A stretch of DNA of 64,000 nt, taken from Parietaria judaica (Eukaryota; Streptophyta; Magnoliopsida; Rosales; Urticaceae). Positions 11,498 to 22,446 of this stretch are shown piece after piece; the first letter of the stretch is position 1; every line of letters starts with the position of its first letter. Both the position numbers and the translations under genes were made by a program. Under the pieces are notes generated by a model that was given only the letters and a program-made list of their open reading frames with translations, was not told the origin of the DNA and searched no databases. The stretch spans positions 9,414,056 through 9,478,055 of the forward strand of contig OX940868.1 of NCBI GenBank assembly GCA_954871525.1. The letters run 5' to 3'.

Positions 11498-12142
11498 TTA
11501 GGGTTTGTTTTCTGTATTGCCCTCCTCGGTGTTGGTCTCTCCCACTCCGAGTTGAGTTAGGCTTTCTTCGAACTTGTAGACAGGTATCACCTTGGTGATC
11601 ATGTCTGCTGGGTTTTCTTCTGTCCCGATCTTCAACACATTCAGAGCTTTGAGCTCCACAATGTCCTTGACAAAGTGTAAGCGAATGTCAATGTGTTTAG
11701 TCCTCTCGTGATACATCTGGTTTTTACACAGATGTATTGCTGATTGACTATCACAATGAAGATCAAAACTTCCTTGCTCCATTCCCAGTTCAGTTAGAAG
11801 CCCTTTTAGCCATAGACCCTCCTTAGCTGCCTCGGTTACTGCAACGTACTCAGCCTCTGTTGTAGACAGGGCTACAATATGTTGCAGTGACGCTTTCCAG
11901 CTTACAAGGTTCCCAAACACCTTGAAAGCGTATCCCGTAAGGGATCTCCTTTTCTCTAGGTCTCCCACATAATCAGAATCCACATAGCCTTGGATATCTG
12001 ACTTCCTCGTGTCTTGAGATGAGTAGTTTAACCCTACTCCACTGCTTCCAGTCAAGTATCTGAGGATCCACTTGACTGATAGCCAGTGTATCTCACCGGG
12101 GTTTGCCATATACCTACTCACTAGGCTGACTGCATAGGCCAA
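11498..12142 (-). pseudogene. Copia RNase H domain (copy 1)
   Basis: The 214-codon open stretch holds the RNase H domain with [39 protein letters not shown] and NPADMITK, including the expected acidic residues. It is the C-terminal part of pol but lies out of frame with RT. Compared with other Copia proteins, about 5 bases are missing at 12,141-12,146 next to a GAC repeat, which shifts the frame. The same break is in copy 2. Confidence 0.9.
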
Positions 12143-14201
12143 GTCTTGTGCAGATCATGCCATACATGAGGCTTCCCACTGCACTAGTGTATGGGACCGT
12201 GAGCATCTGCTTCTTCTCTCCTTCTGTCTGTGGGCTAAGCTCATTTGACAGTTTGAAGTGAGGTGCAAGGGGCTGCTTTGAAGCTTTAGCTCTCTCCATC
12301 TGAAACTTCGAGATGACTTTCTTGAAGTAATCAGTTTGTGAGATGGTGAGTTTTCCTTGCTCTCTGTCTCTTCTAATATCCATTCCCAGAATTCTCCTTG
12401 CCTTTCCCAAGTCTTTCATTTCAAATTCTGATTTCAGTGCTTCCTTCAGCTTTCTAATCTCAGTTGAGCTGCTTGAAACTATGAGCATGTCATCCACATA
12501 TAAGAGCAGATAGATACTCACTCCAGCCTTATTTCTTCTGAAGTAGACACAATTGTCATGTCTGCTTCGGTGGTAGTGGTTTTTCTGCATGAAGGTATCA
12601 AACCTCTTGTACCACTGCCTTGGGGATTGTTTAAGTCCATACAGGGACTTTTTCAATGAGCACACCCAGTCTTCTTTCCCTTTCTCCACATAACCCTCAG
12701 GTTGTTGCATTAGGATCTTTTCTTCAAGCTCTCCATGAAGGAAAGCTGTCTTAACATCCATCTGTTCCAGTTCTAGGTTGAACTTGGCAATCATGGAGAG
12801 TAGGACTCTGATAGAAGTGTGTTTAACCACTGGGGAAAACACTTCATTGAAGTCAATCCCTTCTCTTTGTGTGAAGCCCTTGGCCACAAGCCTTGCCTTA
12901 TACCTCGTGGACCCTTCTCCCTGATCTCCATGCTTCACCTTGTACAGCCATCTGCATCCAACAACTTTGCAGTTCTTGGGTTTAGGCACTAGAACCCATG
13001 TGTTGTTTTTGTGAAGAGAGTTCATCTCTTCCTCCATGGCTGCTTTCCATTTATCTGAATGCAGAGACTTAATCGATTCCCCATAGTTGCTGGGTTCTTC
13101 ATTAATCTCTGTTCCTGCTGTGTTTAGGGTATAGGCCACCATATCTGCATGCGAGAATCTTCCCGGTGGCCTTACATCCCTTCTGGCTCGATCTCTAGCC
13201 AGCTGGTATTGGTCCAAATCTGTGTCAAGGTCCCCATCACTATCCGAGGACTGCTCCTCAACTGTATCCTCTTGAGTATCTTCCTCAGGTTCTCTGATGG
13301 GCTCCACCTCCAGTTCAAGTCTATCTTCCTTCCTGAATGTTTCTTCGGGGCTTGACTGAGTGTTTTGTGATCCAAGAAACCCATCTTCTCGGAATGTAAC
13401 ATCTCTGCTGATGATGCATTTCTTCTTTTCAAGGCACCAAATCCTGTATCCTTTGACTCCATATGGATATCCCATGAACAGCCCCTTCTTGGCTCTAGGC
13501 ACCAGCTTTCCATCATTTACATGATAGTAAGCTATGCAGCCAAATACCCTAAGGTTAGAGTAATCTGCTACATTTCCTGTCCATAGTTCTTGAGGAGTCT
13601 TAAACTCGATTGCTGAGGAAGGCAATCGGTTTATGAGGTAAGCTGCAGTGTGTACAGCTTCTCCCCAGAATTTGATGGACAAGTTAGCCTTAGAGAGTAG
13701 GCATCTTACCCTTTCCAAGAGTGTTCTGTTCATTCTCTCAGCCAACCCATTTTGCTGAGGAGTTAGCCTGACAGTCTTGGATCTTCTTATGCCTTCGTTT
13801 TGACAATAGGAGTTGAACTCTTCCGAGAGATATTCAAGTCCATTGTCAGTTCTGAGATGTTTCAGTTTCTTCCCGCAGAGTCTTTCAGTAAGCACCCTCC
13901 ATTGTTTGAAAGCATCAAAGGCTTGATCTTTCGACTTGAGTAGGTAGATCCATAGTTTCCTAGAATAGTCATCAATAAAGCTAATGAAGTACCTGTTTCC
14001 TCCATGTGAGTTGACCCGTGCTGGTCCCCAGAGATCTGAATGCACATAGTCCAGAATTCCCTTAGAGTTGTGCACTCCTTTCCCAAACTTCACCCTGTGC
14101 TGTTTACCGAATACACAATGCTCACAAAATTCCATCTTTTGCATCCTTTCTCTGCCCAGTATTCCCTTCTGTATAAGGAGCTTGAGTCCCTTTTCACTCA
14201 C
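12114..14201 (-). pseudogene. Copia integrase and reverse transcriptase (copy 1)
   Basis: The 695-codon open stretch carries the integrase core with D56 (HSDLWGP), D119 (RTDNGLEY) and E155 (GLAERMNR), preceded by the Cys pair of its zinc finger (FCEHC). The reverse transcriptase follows, with WLYKVKHGDQGEG, KTAFLHGELEE and the catalytic YVDD (LLLYVDDMLIV). The first codon is only where this frame opens. The real frame begins upstream and is entered through the frameshift at the A7 run (complement of 14,305-14,311). The C-terminus runs out of frame at about 12,145. Confidence 0.93.
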
Positions 14202-15477
14202 GTGGCCAAGCCTGTCGTGCCACAGAGTGATTCTGCTTGCAGAGTTTCCTTCCGTGGCTGTGACTTGAGCTGGGACAGCTCCACCTTGAAGGATGTAGAT
14301 TCCATTTTTTTCGTAGCCCCTTCAAGTACATCATGGAGCCTTTGGTGACTTTGATGCACCCATTCCCAGATTTCCAGTTATAGCCTTCTTCTTCTAATTG
14401 TCCAAGAGAAATCAAGTTTCTCTTGAGGCTTGGAACATATCTGGCTTTTTTCAGCTTCCTTAGGGCTCCATCTTCAAGCTTCAAGGTGATTGATCCAATT
14501 CCCGAGACTCTGCATTGTTCCTCGGTTCCTGTGCTCACATAGCCCCCATCCTTGATCTCACTGTAGCTAGTGAAACAAGCTTTGTCTGGGCACATGTGAT
14601 AAGAACATCCTGAGTCTAGGATCCAAGCCTCTCGGATGTTGAAAGGGGTGGTGTTGAGAACCTCAGCACTGTCATAACCATCCGAGACATTTGAAGCACT
14701 CCCACTTTCATCTTCTTCCCTATGTCTTCTGTGTGGCTTCTGCGGTCTTTTCTCTGGGCAGTTTCTCTTGAAATGACCCTCCTTGTGACAGTTGAAACAC
14801 TTTAGGTTCCTCGGTCTTGATTTGGACCTCGAGGGGTTCCTGTTTCCCGGGTTGTCTCTTCTGGGATTCCTCCCACGGACATAGAGGCTTTCAGCCCCGG
14901 GATCTTTCTTCTCCTGTTTCCGGTTATTTTCCTTGGCCAAAATTGCACTTTTGACTTCATCTAATGTGAGTGTTTCTCTTCCACCGAACATTAGCATATC
15001 ATGCAATTGTTCATATGATGAGGGCAAGGATCTAAGTAGCAGTAGAGCTTGATCTTCATCGTCTACTTTAATCCCTACATTTTCAAGATCGATGATTACC
15101 TTGGTGAAGTCATCGAGGTGATCTTGAAGGGGTTTCCCTTGAGACATCTTTATGTTGTAGAGTCTTTGCTTCAGAAACAGGCGGTTTGTCCGGGACTTGG
15201 TCATGTAGGTCGCTTCTAGTTTTGACCAGATCCCATAGGCTGATGTTTGCTGTGTAACCTCCCTCAGAACTCGGTCTGATAGGCTGAGGATGAGGGCACT
15301 GTGTGCCTTGGCGAGTAATTCAGCTTTTGCCTTGGCTTCCATAGTTGGAAGGTCCTTTTCTTCCTGCAGTGCTGAATCAAGCCCTTGCTGAACAAGCAAG
15401 GCCCTCATCTTCATCTTCCATAACCCAAAATCATTCTTCCCGTTGAACTTTTCCATGTCGAATTTCGCACTGGCCAT
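14194..15477 (-). pseudogene. Copia gag and protease start (copy 1)
   Basis: The start is the ATG at 15,477 (MASAKFDMEKFNGKNDF). The frame is open further upstream to the primer site, but there only a GTG is available. It contains the Copia gag fold (LWKMKMRALL...), a CX2CX4HX4C zinc knuckle CFNCHKEGHFKRNC, and the protease active site LDSGCSYH. The frame is diverted after KGLRK at an A7 run (complement of 14,305-14,311), so the last residues are out-of-frame. Family proteins read gag to RNase H in one frame. Confidence 0.92.
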
Positions 15478-15553
15478 TCTTGACTTTCTTGAAGATTTCT
15501 TGATCGCCGGAGAACGCTGCTGGTCGCCGGAATCCTCTTCTGATCGCCTTGAA

Positions 15554-15566
15554 GGCTCTGATACCA
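15554..15566 (-). promoter_or_regulatory. tRNA-Met(i) primer-binding site of the young Copia
   Basis: The minus strand reads TGGTATCAGAGCC, a perfect match to the plant initiator-Met tRNA 3' end complement. It lies two bases inside the right LTR, which fixes that LTR as the 5' LTR. The same site is in copy 2 at 56,955-56,967. Confidence 0.95.
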
Positions 15567-15568
15567 CT

Positions 15569-16337
15569 TGTTGGGCTTATTAGTCAAAAGCCCAGCCCAA
15601 GAATGAGTCTCCCCACTTGAAATAAACGACAGGATTAAACGACCAATGTCGTACGAGGTAAGAAACGACAGAACAAGGTAAGATCACTTTATTCAATGTC
15701 GAATTAGGGTTTCCTTTACACGAGCTTTCTCTCCTTCTCTCTTCTACCCTCTCTCACGCTCTAACCCTCCTCGCCGCTCTGCTAGGGTTTGCGATTCCCA
15801 GCTACCCACGCCGGAGCTCCGGTCGCCTCTCGCACCCGAAGTTGCCTCCTCCGTCTAGCTGAAGCTCGCGCGTCAATGGCGGCTTCGTCTTCGCACGTCC
15901 CTCCTGGAGAGAAGCTTCCCGTGAAGCTTGAGCTGCCTAAAGGAGAAGTTCCCGGCGCCGAAGAAGACTGGACCGTCTTCTTCTTTCCAAACGATGAGGT
16001 CGTCGCAATCCCGACAAGGACTGAACCTTAAGTCTGCTGCCGAATCCACCGATCGAAGAAGGTAACCTCCGATCTCTGATCTCTTCTTCTCAGATTCTCC
16101 TAGGGCACAGAGTAGAATAGGTATCACGCACTGAGTGTGTGTCTGGGTTGCTCTGTATTGTAGAAACTTCCTTTTAGGGTTTTCTTGTGCAGTGACCAAG
16201 AAGAGTTGAGTAACCTCCTCTTCAACTGATTCTGTTATTTGGGTTTTTCTTCAGGTTGCATGCCGTTGACTCACAGTCAACGGTCCTTGGCTGGTGATAG
16301 AAGGCGGGTCACTGTGGCTCACAGACAGGGACTTACA
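15569..16337 (-). repeat. 5' LTR of the young Copia (copy 1)
   Basis: This is the 769-bp partner of 10,677-11,446. It has five private substitutions not seen in the other three LTRs, the most of any of the four. As the 5' LTR it should hold the promoter, read leftward. Confidence 0.95.
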
Positions 16338-17976
16338 CAGAGGCATGGCAACCTTCTCTTGTCGTCGCTGCTCACAATCGGATGAAGATGACTATTATCT
16401 AATTTGGACAACAACATTCCTAATGTGACCGAAGATCCTGGATCTGGCCACATCCGTTGCTTGAATGCGTCATTATTTTCGAAGCCTCTTCCAACAATAG
16501 CTTCAAGGTTCGGCTCGGGTCCGTAATTCAGCCCGGTGATGATGGCAAATTCTCGAACCCCTTATCGTAAGGGAACATTGTTTACCAACATCCACAGCTC
16601 GTATGACTCTTGATGTGTAGTGCATCTCGAAAACAAATTCCAGAACAGTTGGGGAGAGTACTCGCCGGAACCATTGAGTCCACCCCACGTTCAGGTTCTC
16701 CTTACTGATATTTGTGATCGTCAAGAAGTTTGCTCCTTCGGTGAAGACCTCACACTCGTACAACTCGTCCAGTCGGAGGATAGTGTATAACTAATTTTGC
16801 CAAAAAAAAAATCATAACTTGAATAGTATTGCGTTTAGAAAAATTCGGTAATGTATCATCCCTAAGTGTATAACAGTATTGAATGCATGCATCGTAATAT
16901 ATATTTACGAACCGACACTACATATAGTGGTAATGCGAAAATAGATAGCAGACAACTACAGACCAAATTTGAATCTTCATAGAAAATCTCTTGTAGAGAC
17001 CATAAACCCTAACTAATTGCGGCAATCATGCACAATCTTTGGTCAAGACGGGTGTTAGGTCCCCAACCTTTCAAAGTGTGGGCAAAAATACAAAACGTTT
17101 GTTAAATGTAAAATCCGTTGGTCCTCCCGTTAGGGATGTTAAATTATGTTGATGAGGCATCGTTAAACTGTCAAATGGACTGCCAACTTGTAATATTAAT
17201 TACATAACTTAATTAATAAGAATAAATTAAATCATATTTTAATTATGATTAAAAAAAATTAAATAAATAATTTGTACTCTCCCCTAAAAATCTAACAGAC
17301 TCTTCGTCAAACATGACTAAAATTTTAAAAAACAACGGATTATTAAACACGAATAAAATTTGCAAAGATTACATAACGACAATTTATTAGAAACGACAAA
17401 TATTTTGGAAAAACGACTGATTATTAAAAACAACTATAATTTAAAAAACGACATAGTAAAAATGTGAATAATATTGAAGCACGAGTTTAAAAATAGGAAC
17501 TACGCGTTAAATAAGTATTGCTCGTTAATTTAAAGTTTTAATTTCTTTTGTGAATCATAATTAAAATATTTTAATTTATTCATATTAATTAGGTTATGTA
17601 ATAAATATTACAAGTTGGCAATCCATTTGATAGTTTAACGATGCCACATCAGCATAATTTAACATCCCTAACGGAATAACCAACAAATTTTACATTCAAC
17701 AAATGTTGTGTATTTTTGCCCACACTTTGAAAGGTTGGGGACCTAACACCCCTCTTGACCAAAAGTTGTGCATTATTGCCGTAATTAACCCTCATTATTT
17801 ACTGAAATTTCAAAAAAAGAAATTTCTTAATTGCATGCATCATTCTTATTCGTAAACAATCTCCAGAATTACCGCTAAAAACTTACCAGGAATCACACTA
17901 ACATCATTACAAGTATAAACAGCTAACCATGCACATGTGAAACATTAAGATTACAGTAACAGACACTTACCTCCAT
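16338..17976 (-). pseudogene. DUF1985 paralogue A, 5' part, broken by Copia (copy 1)
   Basis: DUF1985 proteins are a plant-specific family of unknown function, often found with Ulp1-type proteases and transposons. Exon 1 encodes only Met-Glu (ATGGAG at 17,976-17,971, then GTAAGT). The intron (17,970-16,791) contains a MITE. Exon 2 starts at 16,790 and reads in frame ELYTILRLDELYECEV. Later blocks include FAIITGLNYGPEPN, FKQRMWPDPG and LLSKLDN. A deletion plus frameshift removes part near WFRR, and a TAA interrupts PLR-GVREF at 16,562-16,564. The exon is cut by the Copia element at 16,338. It lies head-to-head with TRM10, 418 bp between start codons. Confidence 0.8.
17010..17790. mobile_element. 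Long-armed MITE in intron 1 of DUF1985-A (copy 1)
   Basis: Two arms of about 240 bp are inverted relative to each other. The left arm begins TAATTGCGGCAAT...CTTTGGTCAAG and the right arm is its near complement, ending CTTGACCAAAAG...ATTGCCGTAATTAACCC. The middle is AT-rich. The outermost bases are decayed on the left and I could not define a target duplication. The termini resemble those of the 2,556 MITE (TTAATTGCGGC), so they may be one superfamily. Confidence 0.75.
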
Positions 17977-18332
17977 TATGTTGGCTTGTGGAAGATGATG
18001 GTCGATGGGGAAAGTGAGGATACTCGTGAAACGTCTTTGTTCTCGAAGAAAAACGAACACAGCAGAAGAGAACGAAGAATACCAAAATTAGGGCGAGAAG
18101 GAGGTCCTGAAATTGCAGGTTCGAGAAAGAGAGAGAACCGACATGCGAAAATGGAAAAAAGAAAAAAGAAAAAATCCAACTGCCTAAAGGGTAAAATCGA
18201 GATTTCATTAAATACAGTGTAAAAAGAAAAGGCAGATTCATCATTTACTTTTATTAGAGTTCTAAAATAAATCTAAAATAAAAATTTTCGAGTTGTTGGG
18301 CTTTAAAAATAATTCGAAAAGAAATTCTTTTT

Positions 18333-18339
18333 TATATAA
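18333..18339 (+). promoter_or_regulatory. TATA box and upstream elements of TRM10 (copy 1)
   Basis: TATATAA lies 56 bp before the start codon. Just upstream is TGGGCT (18,297-18,302), a site II-like element, and downstream a telo-box-like CCCTAAAACC. Both element types are common in plant genes for translation and RNA processing. The same sites occur in copy 2 (TATA at 59,737-59,743). Confidence 0.5.
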
Positions 18340-18394
18340 CCTCAAAGCCCTAAAACCTCTGAATCACCGCACCACTGCTCGCAGCAGCTCGAAA

Positions 18395-19675
18395 ATGGAG
18401 GCAGTTCAAAATGACGAAAACGCCCCCGAAACCCTAGCTCTCCCGGCGACCCTGTCGAAGCGGCAGCAGAAGAAGCTGGTAAAGCAGCAGAGGTACGAGG
18501 CGAAGAAGGCGGAGAAGAAGGCGCAGGCGAAGGAGCAGAAGAAGGAGGCCGTGGAGCGGAAGCGCCGGGAGTGGGACGAGGCTCTCGCCGCCGTGCCGGA
18601 GAAGAAGCGAGCGAGGCTGATCGAGTCTCGGAGGAGTCTGAGGAAGAAGAGGATGGAGAAGCGGTCGGAGGAGAGAGATTCGAAGCTCGAGAGGCTCACC
18701 AAAGCCAAAGAGTCCGGTCAGAACATCGTCATCGACCTCGAGTTCTCTCACCTCATGACTCCTTCAGAAATCAACAGCCTCGTTCAACAGGTATATCTTG
18801 ATCTTGGTTCGTTTCACGAGAATCACAACCAAACAAATATGATTCGCTCAACTTGCTTTGACTCCATTGATATGCAATGTAGACTGTACTAATTAGTTTC
18901 TGTAGATTCGAATCTATTCAAAACTGGAATGTTCTTGACTGAACAAGAACAAATCGTTCGTCTGTGACTTTGAGAATTCGTTTTGCGTTGATTGATTAGT
19001 TGATGTGCTAATATAGTGTGCAGATCATGTATTGTTACGCAGTGAACAGAAGATGCCGTAACCCGGGGCATCTCTGGCTGACGGGATGCGCTGGCGACAC
19101 GGGCAGCCAGCTGCAGAAGCTTCCGGGTTTCGATAAGTGGATAATCGAGAAGGAACCGCAATCCTACATCGAAGCCTTGAAGGACAGAAAGGACGACTTG
19201 GTGTATCTCACGGCCGATTCGGAGACCGTGCTCGACGAGCTCGATCCGAAGAAAATGTACATAGTTGGGGGGCTGGTGGATCGAAACCGCTGGAAGGGAA
19301 TCACCATGGAGAAAGCGCAGGAACAGGGCATTCAAACGGCGAAGCTTCCGATCGGGAACTACTTGAAGATGTCCAGCTCTCAGGTAATGGCAAATGTTTT
19401 CTATAAACACCATGGTTATAGGGTTTGTGCTTATTCATTGTTCTGTTGTGCAGGTGCTTACAGTCAATCAAGTAATGGAGATACTTCTCAAGTTCATAGA
19501 AACTAAGGATTGGAAGACGTCGTTCTTCGAAGTGATTCCGAAGAGGAAGAGAGGCGAAGCCGGGACCGATGAATGCGAGAAGCAAATGGGAAAGAGAACC
19601 CAGGGAAAGCTTGTGAGGGTGATGAAGTTGAAGCCAAAAGGCAAAGCATTGAAGAAGACTCGTCGTAGGCTTTAG
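18395..19675 (+). CDS. TRM10: tRNA (guanine(9)-N1)-methyltransferase, TRM10 family (copy 1)
   Basis: TRM10 is a SPOUT-fold enzyme that uses S-adenosylmethionine to methylate N1 of guanine 9 in tRNA. Three exons join in frame: 18,395-18,790, 19,024-19,383 and 19,454-19,675. The introns (233 and 70 bp) have GT-AG ends, and the protein is 325 residues, within the family range. Residues 20-110 form a Lys/Glu-rich coiled coil. VIDLEFSHLM, LVYLTADSETVL, YIVGGLVDRNRWKG (candidate catalytic Asp218) and LPIGNYLKMSSSQ (cofactor knot, split by intron 2) follow in order. The C-terminus is basic. The start is the ATG at 18,395 in AAAATGGAG, with a TATA box upstream. The frame is open 34 codons further up but that part is 5' UTR-like. 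No defects are seen. It sits head-to-head with DUF1985-A. Confidence 0.93.
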
Positions 19676-20195
19676 AAGATGGTGTTTAAGGATTTTGTGT
19701 TGTAATGCCAAAGTTCGGGTAGTTTTCGCGAAATTCATCATTTTCTAAATTTCAATTGAAAGAATTGGCTAAAAGACATTATCTCACACGTCGTTTCGCT
19801 CCCTACCTTCGTTATAACATTTTATTTCTTTTACATTTATTTTTCGCTCTGATAATTACAAATTGCGAGTTCTCATTAATGTTTTATCCAGTATTTTTTG
19901 AAATTACTACTTTGCCCTTTTTAGTAGTTTATCCGTTTATTATTTTTTACATTTTCTATTTCAAACATATTCTCGTTTCCTCTTCACTTCGACGCTTTCT
20001 ATTCCCAAGATCCTCTTTTCAGACTCCGAACGTTTTCTCTTCTCCATCGTACTCCTCGTCTATCTGTTCTGTTCATTCTGGTTCGAGAACAACTTTGCGC
20101 AACTCGGCTTTCTTCTGTTTGCTTTTCTGGCACAGGACGATCCTTTCAGCGACGAGTTTCTCTGATCATCCTTCATCCTCCCCAAAGCCACACAA

Positions 20196-21684
20196 ATGGA
20201 GGTACCCATTTATTTTTGAGAAACATATGCTTTGTTTCGACTGTTTGAATCGTAACGATGTTAGGGTTTATACTGTTGTTTACGAAGTAGAACGAGAGTA
20301 GGGTTGGTTCTGTACGAATTGTAGAAATACCGCTAGAAGTTCGCCATTGATCCGAGTATAATGCATTACCGCTATATAAATATAAACGATTTTTCTACGT
20401 AGAATTACCGCTAGATATCTTATCATTACCGCTAGGGTTTATACTGATGTAATTATGATTTGTTTATTTGCCTTCAAATGCTTGGAGATGCTTTATCGAA
20501 GAAAATGATTTGTACCACTTTCGACTGGAGACCGATGAAGGGAACTTCCGTCGGATTAATGATCTGATCAAGTCACGACTGACCGCAAAGGAGTTTTAGT
20601 GGTTTCGGACTACCTAATTTGGGCATCTCTTGGATGTCCCCACTTTCTTTCTGTTTTCTGAAAGGGTGATCAGAAACTTGTTTTGCAGAATCTTGGCAAA
20701 ACAAAGGCCTGGGGAGATGTGGATGGCGGTGAACCATGCTCCACTACGATACTCCATTGACGAGTTTCACATCATCACTGGTCTCATATTTGAAAACATT
20801 CCAGATATGTTTACAAATTGCAATGATGAATACCCACATTGAGAATACGTCTCTCATTGTACCCCGTCGGTTAGAGAACTAATGTCCCTTCTTACAGAAG
20901 GAGAAGTCCCAGTCAACGCACTCGAGGTCCGCTTAATGTTCGGTCTCACTCTGGAAAGTGGTGATAGGAAGAGGTTGGCGTGGCTGTGCTTCGTCTACGG
21001 ATTTCTGTTATCCGGGTCCAGAATCCCCGACCTAGTTTGGGCGTTCGTGGAGGACCTCGACTCCTTCGTACAATATCCTTGGGGCCGGAGCTCATACACG
21101 TATGCATTAAAGAATCTCGTGAAGACGGCAGCCCTGGAACAATCAGAAAATATGCCTGAGGATAATCCTGATGTGGCTCAGAATAATCCTGGTGTGCCTA
21201 TAATGCCCACGATAACCATTCGGGGGTTCCTCTTCCCACTTCAGGTATATGTAAAATATTTTACTTAGTTAGCGGTATTACAGTTGCCTTCATATATATC
21301 AAACTATGACATGTTTATTTTCTTGCAGGTTTTAGCGTACGAGTGTTTGCCGAGTGTGCAAAGAGCAAGGCGGTCCGTCGTGAGGGATATTCAAGACCGC
21401 GTATCTGCAAATGGGCAATGAATCTAGGGCATATCGAACCAAGTATCCTTGATAATGGAATTCCCGATTACGGGGATGGTCATCCGACGGTTGGTTGATA
21501 TATATTGATAGCGAAACCATTTTGATTTATGGAAGTAATGAATAGATGTATTAATTCTAACTTTATAATTTTTTAGGGACAATTGAGTATGCTATTGCGG
21601 ACGGAAGTAGAAAATTGGCATCACATACCGCTGCCGCCACAAGGAGTACCGTACCCTGAAGTTGAGTTGGAAGATTTTTTTTAA
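20196..21684 (+). pseudogene. DUF1985 paralogue B (copy 1)
   Basis: Exon 1 encodes Met-Glu (20,196-20,201) after a CT-rich leader from about 19,985. Exon 2 ends at 21,244, exon 3 is 21,329-21,489 and exon 4 is 21,577-21,684. Blocks include FGHLLDVPTFF, PGEMWMAVNHAPLRYSI, FHIITGL, RKRLAWLCFVYGFLL, FVQYPWGRSSYTYALKNL, GFLFPLQ and VLAYECLPSV. In-frame stops occur at 20,597-20,599 (TAG), 20,615-20,617 (TAA) and 20,840-20,842 (TGA), and a frameshift in exon 3 separates LAYECLP from PRICKWA. Exon 2 also seems to have lost about 8 bases at its start. Long open stretches remain, so loss of function was fairly recent, or single-base damage accumulated slowly. I infer the exon structure from comparison with C. 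Confidence 0.8.
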
Positions 21685-22275
21685 GGAGGAGGAGGACAAC
21701 AAGATGGAGATGAAAATATATAAAGAGGAGAAAGAGAACGAGGATGACGATGAGGTTTAGATACGCCATGTTTTAGTATGTTTTAATATTTTGGACTAGG
21801 ATAGAAGAATAAATGAGTTTGTATCTATCTGTTGTAATATTTTGGACAACTATGTCAATTTAACAATGGTAATTTTGGAACTCAGATTTTAGTTGTATTA
21901 GAAAACGTTTCCGCTGTATGTAACACTCTCGTTAGTCATTAAAGTTGCGATTACCTCTATACTAATATTTTTCCCGCTAGTATATCTAAATAACACAAGC
22001 TAGCCATTTTTCTTGGTCTTACCACTAGTTACTAAACTTGCTCTTACTGCTAGTTACTAAACGTGGACTTACCACAAGCTATTTACATCGCTCTTACCGC
22101 TATACTAATAGTGTTCCCGCTAGTAATTTAAATCACTCCCGCTAGCTGTTAGTTTACCGAAATTACTAGTTTACCCTTTCGTAGTTGAGCGGTGGGCGGT
22201 TTATTTTAATTACCCTAATTTTCTTTTATGGTTTTTCTTAAACATAATCTCACTTCTTGTGATTAATGCAATTGG
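21685..22275. other. Intergenic stretch between DUF1985-B and C (copy 1)
   Basis: AT-rich spacer with the 3' trailer of B (rich in TGTTTTA and GGACTA) and several degenerate ACCGCTAG-like words (for example 22,096-22,102). The 5' leader of C starts near 22,276, with TTCTATTCCCAAGAT shared with the leader of B. No gene is seen. The counterpart in copy 2 is 63,092-63,682. Confidence 0.6.
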
Positions 22276-22446
22276 ACGCTTTCTATTCCCAAGATTCTCT
22301 CTTCGGACTCCGAAACGTTTTTCTCTTTCCATCGTACTCTCCTCGTTGCAACAAGGTTTCCTTTTCTTTGCTTTTCTGGCGAAGGACGATCCGTTCAGCG
22401 ACCAATGTGTCCAATCATCGTCTTTATTCTCCCCAAAGCCACATAA

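Larger units (their letters stand above)
10677..16337 (-). mobile_element. Young Copia retrotransposon with paired LTRs (copy 1)
   Basis: The 5,661-bp element has a 770-bp left LTR and a 769-bp right LTR, a perfect 5-bp target duplication CAGAG (10,672-10,676 and 16,338-16,342), a Met-tRNA primer site and a polypurine tract. It encodes gag, protease, integrase, RT and RNase H on the minus strand in Copia order (integrase before RT). Two ancestral frameshifts split the reading frame, so this copy should not be autonomous. It landed inside an exon of DUF1985 paralogue A. Confidence 0.97.

Noticed and set aside
17951..18244. Minus-strand ORFs of 97 and 67 codons in the interval before TRM10
   Set aside because: They lie over the leader and start of DUF1985-A and cross its ATGGAG donor. 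The low-complexity Phe/Ser/Leu composition mirrors a purine-rich strand.
18406..18751. Minus-strand ORFs of about 100 codons opposite TRM10 exon 1
   Set aside because: They are shadows of the Lys/Glu-rich exon. The antisense is Leu/Ser/Phe-rich and overlaps a clear coding frame.
18889..19741. Minus-strand ORFs of 174 and 146 codons opposite TRM10 exons 2 and 3
   Set aside because: They span intron and exon boundaries of TRM10 on the other strand and have no recognisable domain.
19756..20301. 181-codon plus-strand ORF after TRM10
   Set aside because: It is Phe/Leu/Ser-rich with AT-driven composition and runs through the CT-rich leader and first intron of DUF1985-B.
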